In this document: piece by piece, positions 47,840-58,277 of the stretch
How positions within the stretch are numbered: the stretch's first letter is position 1
How the letters are laid out: each line of letters opens with the position of its first letter
NCBI RefSeq assembly: GCF_047948215.1
Contig: NC_134455.1
Location: forward strand, 322,206,147 to 322,270,146
Direction of reading: 5' to 3'
Source of the DNA: Lycorma delicatula
Taxonomy: Eukaryota; Arthropoda; Insecta; Hemiptera; Fulgoridae
Length of the DNA stretch: 64,000 nucleotides
Notes under the pieces: model-generated
Told to the model about the DNA's origin: nothing
The model's input: the letters and a program-made list of their open reading frames with translations, nothing else
The model's database searches: none
Position numbers and translations under genes: made by a program

Positions 47840-48420
47840 AACTGAATTTTCAGTAAACTTGAATTTGAATAAATTACCTTTGACGACCTCAAAATGAAAA
47901 TTTTCAAGTTGTCAAATTCGTTGAAGACGTTGGCCATACAGCTATCGATCTATCGAGGTAGTCCTTGACCTAAAGAAGATAATGAAAAGGTTCTCCATCC
48001 TGCTAGCAATCATAGGGACGACCGATGATGTCAAACAAATGGTGATTTAATAATTCACAAATAGCATCATCCAGTAATAACTCAAGATATGAGTCGACCG
48101 TTACACTTCCGTCAAATAAATAAAACCCTAACACTCCTTTAATTTATGATCCCATACCGAATATGAACTCCAAGTACATTAGGTTCCTTCTCCAAATCTG
48201 CACAATGATTTTCATCGGATCAGTAAATGCAGAATTACAGTTTTACTGTTCGTTTAAATTGAACCGTGCTTCATCAGATATGACAGAGCTAAAGAAAATA
48301 AATCTGTTTCAGAATGAAAAATAAATCTCTCACAACATTTCACCCTTCTGGAAAAATCGTCTGAATGGAGCATATAACATTTTCCAATAATACTTACGAA
48401 ACTAAAGTTTTCTTAGAATC
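47840..48420 (-). pseudogene. Mariner-superfamily transposase remnant (DUF4817-associated type)
   Basis: The minus strand reads HSDDFSRRVKCCERFIFHSE, then (after a shift) SDEARFNLNEQ with the first catalytic Asp, GFYLFDGSVTVDSYLELLLD, and QDGEPFHY (normally QQDGAPPHY, second Asp) followed by VKDYLDRS and WPTSSTNLTT in place of 'WPARSPDLTP'. This order is that of the insect transposases usually found with a DUF4817 N-terminus. Stops and shifts are present and the terminal repeats were not located. Confidence 0.6.
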
Positions 48421-48929
48421 GGATATACTTGATAATTGGATAAACTTGATATACTGTTTGTATACTTGCTCTGGGTAGTTTTAGCAAAACGGAAGCTTCT
48501 CTGGTCGAAGTTTGAGTTTATCAACTTTCCTCAATATATTTTATTTTTTAAAGCGCAACTGAATCAAGGACTACATGATCGTGGAACACTTCCAACACCT
48601 CCAATATATTCTAACTATGTTTACCTTATCGAAATATTGATGGATCAATAGCAGATAATTTGGAAACCTCGCTTTTGTGTGTGTATGTATATATAATTTG
48701 TAATAATAATGTTCAGCAGCATTATTATTTTCCCACCGTCCCTGAAATATAAAAACTGGTTCATATGTTTTTTTTGTTTTTTTTTTAATAAACGCAACTG
48801 TTTTGGATACATATACAAAATTGAACTGAATAGCAATTGTAACAGCCGATTACTACCGACTGAAAACACAAATTTTTCCTCGTTACATTATGTTACATAG
48901 TTTAAAGTTGCATACAGGTGAAACTGACT

Positions 48930-49520
48930 TTTAGCCAACTGTGTAAATTCCCTAAAAAATAATATTTTTTATATGGTGACATTTTAGGCAGAAAAGATTG
49001 TCAAGGAATGTCATTTATTACCACAACCAACTGAAGGCGAGTCAATCGGGGAAGAATTACCATTATTTGTGGCAAATCAACTGAAACCGACAAAATCAAC
49101 AACAATGGCAAAATATATGCGACAAATAAAACAACTACGTGACCGACTCAACAGTCATTAGAAAGTAATCGAATCACTTAAATCATTAGTTTAGAAAAAG
49201 CAAAAACTTTGCAAAAAAACTATAAATTATTCTACACGAATAACAGTGAAAAATTATATATTTAAAAAATAATAGACAAGAAGCGTTACATTTTGTTTCT
49301 CAATAAGTAATCAAAACCAGAATATAGTGATGCATTTATATCACATGAAGAATTAGTGTCCACTATACATGTATAGAAGACAGTAATGTAATTAGTGGGT
49401 AAACAAGGAAACAGTGAAACTAATGAAGTTTTACCAGTTGATGAAGTCATAAATTTGAAATCTACCGCATCTTCCCTAAAGGTCAAGGTCGAAAAACTCA
49501 GTCACAGGAAAACTTTTTTA
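48930..49520 (+). pseudogene. Unidentified coding-like remnant
   Basis: A plus-strand stretch reads AEKIVKECHLLPQPTEGESI, then FVANQLKPTKSTTMAKYMRQ and IKQLRDRLNSH before a stop. Further fragments in other frames include SHEELVSTIHV and GNSETNEVLPVDEVINLKS. The leucine/lysine-rich part suggests a coiled coil, as in linkers of DNA-binding transposases, but I cannot assign a family. It may be an old transposon protein. Confidence 0.3.
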
Positions 49521-49619
49521 ATGATAAAAATTATTATAAATAAAAAAATTTTTTAATTACAAAAAAATTGTTTTTTTTTTTTTTTAATTTGGAGTTTCAA
49601 TTCAAAGATAATTTAAAAT

Positions 49620-50130
49620 GCATGTTATGCCGTATGTTATGCGGCGTTGCGTCGTCAGTTTAATATACTCAGCAGCATTCGTGATGTCTTGGGAAATGAT
49701 GGCAGGGTTTTAGAGCGAATGTTTCTCTTTTTACATAGTACTGGTTTACCAGCAAAAGATTTAATATACTTATATATGTTTTTCTGTAAGGAGAGTTTTT
49801 TAATCATTTTAACCTTTATTTCGATTTGATTTTTTAGTTCTATCTGTTTAATTTTAATATCCGGGGTGGGGATTTTTGCACAACCCATCAGAGTTAGGTA
49901 AGTTTTTATACTTTCTTTATTCTATTATTTTATCTTTAATATTTTATCAACTTTGTCTGTGATATTAGTTTTGGATTTTATTTTGCCTTTTTGGCTTGTT
50001 TTAGTAAATTTTTATTATATGATTAATATTACGTTTACACCTTGTACAGCTTATTATTTTGGAGTTATATTACCCTTTTAATAATAACTACCGGGCGATG
50101 ATAACGCCCAAGCGTTTTTCGCCCACAAAC
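49620..50130 (+). mobile_element. 3' end of a Jockey-like LINE
   Basis: 5'-truncated copy. The ORF end at 49647-49829 reads FNILSSIRDVLGNDGRVLER, then MFLFLHSTGL, corresponding to the end of the copy at 36120 ('..DIRRILGSDENVLDRVLLLL'). A short 3' untranslated region ends with the nested hairpin at 50093-50124 and CACAAAC plus an A run. 5' truncation is the usual outcome of LINE insertion. Confidence 0.65.
50093..50124 (+). other. Nested 3'-terminal hairpin of a Jockey-like LINE
   Basis: Outer stem GGGCG (50093-50097) with CGCCC (50120-50124). Inner stem AACGC (50103-50107) with GCGTT (50112-50116), loop CCAA. It sits directly before the A-rich tail, as in the copy at 37587. The two shared stems suggest a selected RNA structure used for template recognition by the element's RT. 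Confidence 0.75.
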
Positions 50131-51355
50131 AAAAAAAAACTGCTTTTTCTTAGAGTAAGCAAGTTTTTCATTGTGGTGGTTATACCCGGATTTCTTATGA
50201 ATCCACCTCTACGCCTGATATTTCATTCCACATTTCATCGAATAGATATGAAATTCAATTATACTGCATATATTATTCGCAGTTTTTGTTACTTAGCGGC
50301 TGCTCCTTAGGGTCACTGTCACATATTGCGCTTACACTGATTCGCAGACTTCATCCCACAGACTGACATCAGAGACTCTCCACCCGGAACTGACTTTTAA
50401 CTGGTCTTTCCCGGAGTATTTATTTTCCTATCCTCTTTACCCGCCGAATCGGACCCAACTCGAAGCGTGAGAATGATCGACCGCCTTCACATTTTTCCGT
50501 GAAATTCCAAACCTTAGTCCGGTAACTCTTCTCGCGGAACAACATCTGTTTAGTGTCTCTGGGCAGTATTACAAAGACGAATGTTAAACGGACTTGTTAC
50601 GTTTACTAAAAGGGTTCCTTTTAGTCCCTTTCTGGATTCCTCCCACTATATTTTTTACTAATTTCTTCTTAACTAGTAGGAACTCAGGTCCGTTATACCG
50701 GTCTTGTTACAATATGTATCATTTTTCACTGTTATTTGTGTTAACTGCGTAGTTTTGTCAGAATACCATGACTATAATGATTCTTGTATATACTTATTGT
50801 ATCATTTTTCGTTGTTAATTATGCTACTGCGTAGTTTTTTTTTAAATAAGACAGAATTGTTAACTGATTAGTGACAAACAGTATGATAAAAAAAATTTGA
50901 AAGTGATAAAATCATTAATAATGTGGTTGAATGTCAGTCTCATCTTATCAGTAATAGGCATAATATATTATGTGAGAAGATATCGTACTTCACGTTTTTT
51001 TAAAAGTAAGCTTATTTATTTGTTTATTTCATTGTACTTTAAATTATTGTAATGCACTTTTTATTGTAATGTGTTACTTTTTTATTTAAAAGTTTACATT
51101 TTCTAGGATAAAATATGCAATTATATAAATACTGTACATTTAAATAAGTTGGACTTCTGACTTGTTTCTTTTTTATTTTGTTCTACTTGATTAGTAATTT
51201 CGTATTTTTACGAGTACCGATGTCACATAGATAGTATTGAATTCGCCTAACACACACGAATAAAATTTTAAGATACAATAAAATTTGAAAACAAAAATAA
51301 TTTTTTCAAATATGTTTAAATTTTTATTTTTAGTACTTGGTAAAATTTACAATTT

Positions 51356-51394
<39 letters not shown>

Positions 51395-52140
51395 TTTTCC
51401 CAAGTCGCCCAACTAAGGTGTGTGCAAAAAAAAAAATAAGTTTTTAAAACATAATTCCTTTCATTAGGTTTTGATGGTGCTGTAAAAAATAAAATGTAAA
51501 TTGTAGCGAAGTTATCTCCCTAAAGATTTTCTTTTGAGAGCTATTTTTTATTTAACTTGATAAACAAGTAAAAGTACTTAGGCAGAAAGCCATCATAGTA
51601 ATTTTAGTAACATAAAATCAGATAAAACATGATATTCATCCACAAAAGAAATAAATGAGCTAAATTCAAAAGTTCCAATTCAGCTCAGATGATATTGAGT
51701 TTTGTAAGAAATCTGCTGTGGAAGACGAAGCTTTAATAGTATTAAAAGGTGTAATTTTAGCCAATTCATGAATTGATGTAATTCTTCATGATTCTTACTA
51801 CGTAGAGAAAGAATTTAAATAAACTTTACAGTAAATATAAAGCTCTCAAATCAAACCATACAATGCCCATAGAAGATAGTAAGCTGAATTTGTATGACCT
51901 TAGTTAACCCTGGAACAAACAATTGGAATATTATTCCTAAACGACAGGTTACATTACCAGTGTTTCTGGATTCTTATTAATTAAAACCTCAAGTACTAGA
52001 GAATCTAAGAAATGCCACTTAGGTCTTAGATTTCATGAAGGGAAAATCCTGTAATTCACTTCCCCATGGTATAGAGGGGGCAACGATTGCATATTAAGGT
52101 TGGTTGGTCTTTTTGGAAGACAGATGAGCAGTAGCAGTTT
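50131..52140. other. Anonymous DNA with a GC-richer block and (TA)n
   Basis: 50290-50700 is GC-richer and noncoding and could be the untranslated region of another element. A ~100-bp imperfect direct repeat ('TGTATCATTTTTC.CTGTTA..TGT' to 'CTGCGTAGTTTT') follows at about 50717-50850. A TA microsatellite lies at 51363-51393. Nothing else is recognised. Confidence 0.4.
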
Positions 52141-52155
52141 AGTATTCAAATCCTA

Positions 52156-52320
52156 GATTTGAATACTAACTTGTGATATCGGTGTTCTTTGGTGGTTGGG
52201 TTTCAATTAACCACACATCTCAGGAATAGTCGACCTGAGACTGTACAAGACTACACTTCATACATATCATCCTCTGAAGTAATACCTTACGGTGATTCCG
52301 GAGGCTAAACAGAAACAGAG
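52156..52320 (+). repeat. SINE-A copy, head missing
   Basis: Plus-strand SINE-A body (GATATCGGTGTTCTTTGGTG to CCGGAGGCTAAACAG). Its 5' edge forms a perfect 12-bp hairpin, AGTATTCAAATC (52141-52152) with 52156-52167, so the element start may have been inverted and copied at insertion. No target-site duplication was found. Confidence 0.7.
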
Positions 52321-52570
52321 TAGGGGTTTAGAGCACTCTATTACCCCAGTGCAATAGGGTGTCCTAAATAAATAAATCGCCCACAAAGACAGAAGAAACT
52401 TCCTTCTACAGGAAGTCACATTAGGATTCAGAAGGCAACAGAATACCACTGTCTTACTTTTGCTAGTCAGCACTATAGTGATGTCTTATTTTTTTTTAAA
52501 TATTGGAGAAGTAAAATGACTTCCCATTCGGATCCTTGGAGGTAGCAGAAGTAGTGTCAGAGACAAAAAC

Positions 52571-53305
52571 AAAGCAGTGAAAGTAGTTACATGGAATGTG
52601 AGAACATTATTGTTGTCAGGTAAGTTGAAAAACTTACCTTAAGAAGGAAAATTAAATAAAATGGATAAAGTAGGGATAAGCGAGGTCAGATGGGATGGGA
52701 AGGGGAGAGTTGAGAAGTGGTAAAGTTACCTTATATTACTCAGGAATTAAAAGAGGAAAAACTGAGTTGGAATAGCTGTAAAGATTAGTAAGAAGAGTAG
52801 AAAAAGTTATTTATCTGGACGCTAGAGTAATGGCTTTAAGGAATTCAATGCTGCCAAAAAATTTAGTAATAGTTTGGTGTAAACACCATCGAAGTATAAG
52901 GATGAAAATATTGAAAATATGTACAATACCACTGAGGAGTTATTAGAAAATGAACAGTTCTGTTGTAAAATAATTACAAGGGTCTGGAATGCAGCGGTGG
53001 GAAAACACGAATATGAGGAGACAATGAGCAAGTTTGGATTGGGAACCCAAAATGAAAGAGAAGACAGGCTTTGTTGCCAAGAGAAGGATTTGTTCATTAT
53101 GAATATGTTTTTTATGAATTGTAAACAAAGAAGAGATAATTGGACAAGACCAACAGATGGATTTCACTTTCAGAGAGATCATTTTTTAGTTGAAAATGCT
53201 GTTAAGAAGGAAAATGGGCGTCCAGAAGCCAACATAGTAAGTGATCCTATTCTTGTTAATGATGGAAATAGAAAGAAGATTAAAAAAAAATTCAAGCTGC
53301 AATGA
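52571..53305 (+). pseudogene. LINE endonuclease domain remnant
   Basis: Starts KAVKVVTWNVRTLLLSGKL (N of the first APE motif), then VGISEVRWDGKGR (catalytic Glu). From 52919 a long open frame gives NTTEELLENEQ, VWNAAVGKHEYEE (normally 'GDWNAVVG'), YGLG-type FGLGTQNEREDRL, MFFMNCKQRRDNWTRPTDGF and DHFLVENA. The D of the GDWN motif is lost (ITRVWN). Several frameshifts separate the parts. Confidence 0.7.
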
Positions 53306-54084
53306 AGGTGAAGAAATGGAATAAAGAAGAGCTACAGGACATAGGGAGAGTAAAAGTGGGTGAAATACTGACAAAGGCAATTACTCAAGGTAAAAGGGAA
53401 AATGAACCAGCAGAGGAAATGTGGTCAAGGATAAAATCATCTATGACAGAAGCTGCAGAGAAAGGAACTGGTTTTTATGAAGGCACCATGGCAAAGAAAT
53501 CTTGGCTAACAACAAGAAATGATATGAAAAATGGAAAAAAGAAAAATGTAAACTTAAAGGAGGATACAACAGAATAATCTATCAAAGACTAAATAACAAA
53601 TTAAAGAGAGAAACACATAAAGCTAGGAAAAGGTGGCTAAAAGAAAAATGTAAAGATGCAGAAGATTTAGAAAAGAAAAAAGTATGGCATGTATAAAAAG
53701 ACAAAAAACCTAACAATGGGTAGAAGAAATCCTACTTATAAAGTGAGAGAAATTGAGAAGAAATATAGTAAAAGAGCTTATAAAGAAGATGAGATAAAGA
53801 AACAATAGGAAGAGTATATTGAGAACCTGTATTTAGAGAGAAGGAAACGGGAAACACAGAAAGCTGGGGTAGAAGAAGAAGTTATGGAAGAGGAGAAAGG
53901 CCCATCAGTTTTGAGATCTGAAATTATACAAGCTATTAAAGACATGAAGAACAGGAAAGCAACAGGAGTAGATGAAATTCCAGTAGAACTCTTTAAATGT
54001 TTAGAAGATGAAGGAATAGATGAAATATTCTTAATATCTAATACAATTTATGATACTAGAGTATGGCCAGAAGATTCTGTTTAA
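53302..54084 (+). pseudogene. LINE linker and beginning of RT
   Basis: Frame 53302-53577 reads KKWNKEELQDIGRVKVGEIL and ends AKKSWLTTRND. A shift leads to an E/K-rich linker. Frame 53884-54084 reads MKNRKATGVDEIPVELFKCL and then NTIYDTRVWPEDSV before a stop, the conserved entry of the RT domain ('knrKAtGvDeIPaEllK'). Confidence 0.75.
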
Positions 54085-54900
54085 ACAATAGTGATACCAA
54101 TACTTATGCTGGGAATGCTGGGAAAGAACACTATGGATTCACAAAAGGAAAAGGAAGAAGAAAACCTTTAGGACTGGTCTCGTTAAAATGATTGGAAAGA
54201 GATGTTTTGAAAGAGGAACAGGATTGAGCTTGTGTTTATAAATATGGAAAAGGCATTTGATAGAGTGGTAAAAGTTATTTAAGAATCTGAAAGTAAAGAG
54301 TTGATTGGAAGGATAGGAGACTGACCAGAGAAATTGTGTATGAAGCAAAAAGCAGCTGTGAAAATAAATGAGAATCTCACAAATTGGTTAGAATTAGGCA
54401 GAGAAGTGAGGCAATGCTGCTGTTTACCCTTTATGTCAAGAAAATGTTGAAAGAAATTTTGAATGGCCCAAAAGGAGTAAGTGTAAATGGAAAAAAAAAT
54501 ATATTTTGTCAGATTTGCTGACAATCTGTTGATTGCAGCTAAAGATAGTCAGTTATTACAAGAAATGATAAAAGCATTGGAAGTAGGTATGAAGGAATAT
54601 GGGATGAAAATAAATGTGAGGGGAAAGGTGACTATCAAAAGTAGGAAAGGAAACTGGATCAGACATATAATTAGGGGAAAAGGAATAATAAATACAGTTC
54701 TTGAAGAGTACAATGAAGTTGAAAAAAGAAGAGGAAGAAAGAGGCTGAAGTTAATACATAAAAGGATATGTAAAAGGATATAAAAGGATATAAAAGGATA
54801 CAATAAAGGATATGATGAGACGAAAAGAAAAGCATTGGACAAAAACAGATGGAGAAAATCATGGTGCCAATGACCTGCCAACAGGCAGAATACCACATCA
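54085..54900 (+). pseudogene. LINE RT palm and C-terminal scrap
   Basis: Pieces of motif A (VFINMEKAFDRV in a shifted frame near 54230-54270) and motif C, where FVRFADNLLIAAKD has Asn in place of the second Asp of FADD. KEYGMKINVRGKVTIKS follows and then jumps to NWIRHIIRGKGIINTVLEEY, a C-terminal segment, so the thumb region is deleted. The remainder is expanded into the 10-bp repeat at 54771. Confidence 0.7.
54771..54800 (+). repeat. 10-bp tandem repeat inside the LINE 3' region
   Basis: Three exact units of TAAAAGGATA, with imperfect units on both sides (about 54758-54815). It lies in the degenerate end of the LINE ORF. Confidence 0.85.
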
Positions 54901-55131
54901 TGACGATGATTAATTAAATAAATAATGATTTAAAATTTAATAAATACTCGTATTTCAGTAACATAACAATTTACGTAAAAGCAAACTATGATTTACACCA
55001 AAAAACATTTTGGCATTGTCCAAAACAAAATATTTGTAAAAATTTATAAAAAAAAAAATCACATTTTAAGACATTAAACTAACCTTACTAGTATTAAAAA
55101 TAACTAAAAATAAAATAATATAATGTGCAAA

Positions 55132-55257
55132 TCTATATATATAAAAATGTTAAGTTCGTTTGTGTACGCTTCAAACACTCAAAATGTTCTGCACCGATTG
55201 AGCTCAAATTTTAGCACGATATATAACCCGCATCAAAGATTGTTTTCATCTATTTTT
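55132..55257 (+). mobile_element. Helitron 5' terminus, copy 1
   Basis: Starts TCTATATATATAAAAATG directly after an A, as Helitrons do (5'-TC, insertion between A and T). The first 126 bp are about 94% identical by eye to 56488-56613. No Rep or helicase sequence follows before the second copy, and no CTRR end was found. Confidence 0.7.
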
Positions 55258-56450
55258 AATACATCTATCTATTTTTAATTTGTACATTTTTAATTTGGAA
55301 ATGTAAACAAAGGAAAACCAATCAGATCAATGCAAGATGGCCGCTGTCAAACACAACGACCAATCACAAAGAACCCGTATGGCTGTAGTCAATGTAAACA
55401 AAATCACAACTGATTACGTAACAAATTTCTTTGAATTATATTTAACAGCTAAAACATCTGTATTTTAATAAAAAAAAAAAAAAAAAAAAACACCAAAACA
55501 AAAAGAAAAGCCACCAAGAAGGATGACTTACAGTAAATAAATTAAAACATCCAACTTTCTTATAGCCCAGATAGACTTAAGGGTATGCAAACAAAAAAAG
55601 TCGAAATAACCAAATACACAGAAAATAATATGCCTACATAATGACCAAAAAATCCTTTGTTAGGTTATTTTTTTACATATATATGACCAAACAATCGTTT
55701 TTTGTTCATTTAGCCTTCTTTGCTATGTAAAAGCAAAGAACAAAATAAACAAATAGTAACACTGAAACCACACAACTAAGTATTCGTTTTTTTTTTGTTT
55801 TTTCTAACCTCCGAAACCACCGTTAGGCATTGCTTCAGATGATGATATGAATGATTTATAGCGTATGAAAATGCCATGCCTGACCGGGATTCCAACTCGG
55901 AACCACCGGATTAAAGTCCGAGACGTTACCACTCGCTCCACGGAGGCCGGCAAACATATTCGTTAGGAGCCGAATAAAAACACGACTTACCAATATGGCG
56001 TTGTGTGTCAAACCAATTTTATACGGACTATAATTACTATTAATACGCGAAACCCTTTGCAGTGATTGAACATTAACTTAAACCTCTTCAAAAATTATTC
56101 CTTTTGAACTAAGCTACATTTTGATATCATTGTTTTTCTGGAATTCTTTTCGTTTAATGATAAGAAGCGTTGTCGAAGACAATAACCGAATTCTCTTCCA
56201 AAGGACATAATACACCGCTAAACTATTTCTAAATAATTCAAATTCGTGTAATTTTTTTACGAATCGCGTTTTTATCAAAATCTCACCTGTTTCTCAATTG
56301 ACCTGCGGGGTTTTGTTATCTTTGGAGACCGTAATTCATTAGTAGATTCATACTCGAGAATCACGTTGTACACTGAAACAGCACAACTTTAAGCAATTAC
56401 AAACAATTTTTAAGCATTACTCTGCTTTTGTAAGCAAAATGATGTGTATT
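55258..56450. other. Sequence between the two Helitron 5' ends
   Basis: Holds a run of 20 A (about 55470-55489), the SINE-B at 55789 and otherwise unrecognised DNA. It may be the body of a non-autonomous Helitron that begins at 55132, but no 3' end was identified. Confidence 0.45.
55789..55950 (-). repeat. SINE-B, most complete copy
   Basis: On the minus strand it starts 'GCCGGCCTCCGTGGAGCGAG' with A-box 'GAGCGAGTGGTAACGTCTCGG'-like sequence. B-box GTTCCGAGTTGGAATCCCGG follows, then GGCATGGCATTTTCATACGC and the tail to 55803. An 8-bp direct repeat TATTCGTT flanks it at 55781-55788 and 55957-55964, possibly the target-site duplication. This copy defines the family used for the other SINE-B calls. 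Confidence 0.8.
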
Positions 56451-56487
56451 TTCGGGCGACTTAGGGCTTTTTTTCGCAGCCCACAAA
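56451..56487 (+). other. Possible third LINE 3' tail
   Basis: CGGGCGACTTAGGGC, then a T run, CGCAGCCCACAAA, resembles the Jockey-like 3' hairpin and tail at 50091-50130 (GGGCGA...TTTTTCGCCCACAAA). It also forms a GGGCT/AGCCC stem. Upstream coding homology is not visible, so it is tentative. It directly precedes the Helitron start. Confidence 0.35.
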
Positions 56488-57945
56488 TCTTTATATATAA
56501 AAATGTTAAGTTCGTTTGTGTACGCTTCAAAAACTCAAAATGTTTTGCACCGATTGAGCTAAAATTTTAGCACGATATATAACCGGCATCAAAGATTGGT
56601 TTTATCTATTTTTCGCATCAGTCACATACCCGCGACCGCGAGAAAACAGTTTTTTTAACGGTCAGCTGTGTACCAGTGACCTCGCCATCTGCCGGAAGCG
56701 AGGGGAACACTCGCCATACTAGCTAACGACAACCGCAGTGACATGTGAAACAATACCTGTTCCCAATTACATTGTTTATTAACAAAAAAAAAAAACGTAT
56801 CCACTTGCATCTGATTCAGTTATTATACAATCTGAATTAAATATTCACTTTAATCGAGGTACTTTTGTGTGATCGTGTCGTGATTGAGCTGCGCCTTTCA
56901 CCAAGCTCTGAATTTATTAGAAAACGACCAACAGTGGGATATATGTATTAATGACGCGTGCAACACTGCACATCCAAACCAAATTCGCGCATTATTCGCA
57001 ATTATATTGACCGCTTGCTTCCCTTCATCTCCCACAGAGTTATGGGAAAGATATCGATCGCATATGGCTGAGGATATTTTGCATAGAGTACGCCTAGAAA
57101 ATACCAATATGACCATGGAATTTACAGAAGGCATTTACAACGAAGCATTGATAAATATTGAAGACAAGTGCTTAGCTATTGCAAATAAAGTTCTTAGTCA
57201 ATTGGGAATGCCAGCACCCACCCGAGCTGCGATTGCTTCATTTGATGTGGATTTACGCAGTGAACAGAGTTACAACATTGGTGATATTCAGTTATATTTC
57301 CAATCAAACATTCCCAAATTAACGCGTGAACAGAAAGGCATTTATGATCGCATAATGCAAATGATAAATGACGGAGTTGGGGGGACCTTCTTCTTGGATG
57401 CGCCAGGAGAAACTGGGTAAACATTCCTCATTAGATTGATTCTAGCAACGGTTCGATCAAAAAATGACAATTATCCTGTTGCGGAATATTAATCAGCCAA
57501 AACTCTGCAACGGCACGCGACTTGCAGTTAAGAAATTGATGAATAACGTAGTGGAAGCAACGATTTTAACCGGGCCTTTCAAAGGTGAAGATGTCCTCAT
57601 TCCTCGAATACCCATGATCCCGACCGATACACCATTTTAATTTAAAAGATTGCAATTCCTAATTCGATTGGCATTTGCAATCACAATCAATAAAGCTCAA
57701 GGTCAATCTTTAGAATTGTTTGGTTTAGATTTAGATGCGGATTGCTTCTCACATGGGCAACTGTATATTGCGTGTTCCCGAGTCGGCAAACCGATAGCCT
57801 TTATATCTACGCAGACAGTGGAAAACAAAAAATATTGTATATCCACAAGTATTGCAAAATTAAACTTCTATGAAACGTATGCTTTGTTTTGTTTCTCATT
57901 TCTCATCCATGCAACCACAATGTACCACAGCGAAGCGTGTAATCA
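56488..57945 (+). mobile_element. Helitron copy 2, internally deleted
   Basis: 5' end TCTTTATATATAAAAATG follows an A at 56487. About 390 bp of leader is followed directly by the Pif1-type helicase, so the Rep endonuclease part is gone. A small hairpin ACAGCGAAGCGTGT (57927-57940; 5 pairs and one bulge) lies where Helitrons carry their subterminal hairpin, but a CTRR end is not clear. Helitrons move by rolling circle using Rep and helicase; this copy cannot encode either. Confidence 0.7.
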
Positions 57946-57958
57946 AATATTTGTATAA
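56884..57958 (+). pseudogene. Helitron Pif1-like helicase, internally deleted
   Basis: The open part 56884-57420 reads FHQALNLLENDQQWDICIND, HPNQIRALFAIILTACFPSS, IANKVLSQLGMPAPTRAAI and TREQKGIYDRIM, then FFLDAPGETG with a stop. The Walker A motif (APGGTGKT) has Glu for the second Gly and a stop for Lys. After about 60 nt the frame passes into NINQPKLCNGTRLAVKKLMN, GEDVLIPRIPMIPTDTPF and [34 protein letters not shown], the helicase C-terminal end. Most of the helicase core, including Walker B, is deleted. There is no ATG at the left end, which is internal to the original protein. Confidence 0.85.
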
Positions 57959-58240
57959 TATACAACTAAAAGATCAAAATATAGAAAGAATACATCACAT
58001 ATTAGGACTACACACAGTATTTTATATTAGCAGATTATGTACCTGCAGTACATTTAAATGGTTTTATCAGGCATAGAATTAAGATATATTGCATTAAGAA
58101 AAAAATCCAAAATGGATATTGTAGATATTATAATATCCTGCCCAATCCAAACATTTCAGCATCTATATCTGCAGATCCTATTTCCTAAGTAAAGTGACAC
58201 ATACAAGTATGAATAAGAAAATAGTGTAGTTATATACGAG

Positions 58241-58277
<37 letters not shown>

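Larger units (their letters stand above)
52560..54920 (+). mobile_element. LINE (APE-type, CFDP2-like), internally deleted
   Basis: Plus-strand element with endonuclease (52571-53305), linker and start of RT (53302-54084), a short RT palm remnant (about 54120-54640) and a C-terminal scrap ending at about 54900 in the 'ADLPTGRIPHHD'-like junction and AT-rich tail. It belongs to the same broad clade as the minus-strand element at 27790 but is clearly a different family. Stops, shifts and at least one large internal deletion make it inactive. Confidence 0.75.

Noticed and set aside
54549..54901. Minus-strand hydrophobic open frames of 76-115 codons
   Set aside because: Antisense to the A/G-rich LINE ORF. 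The apparent Leu/Phe/Ile/Ser-rich membrane protein is the complement of a Lys/Glu-rich coding strand.
57194..57424. Minus-strand open frames antisense to the Helitron helicase
   Set aside because: They are shadows of the recognisable plus-strand helicase coding sequence.
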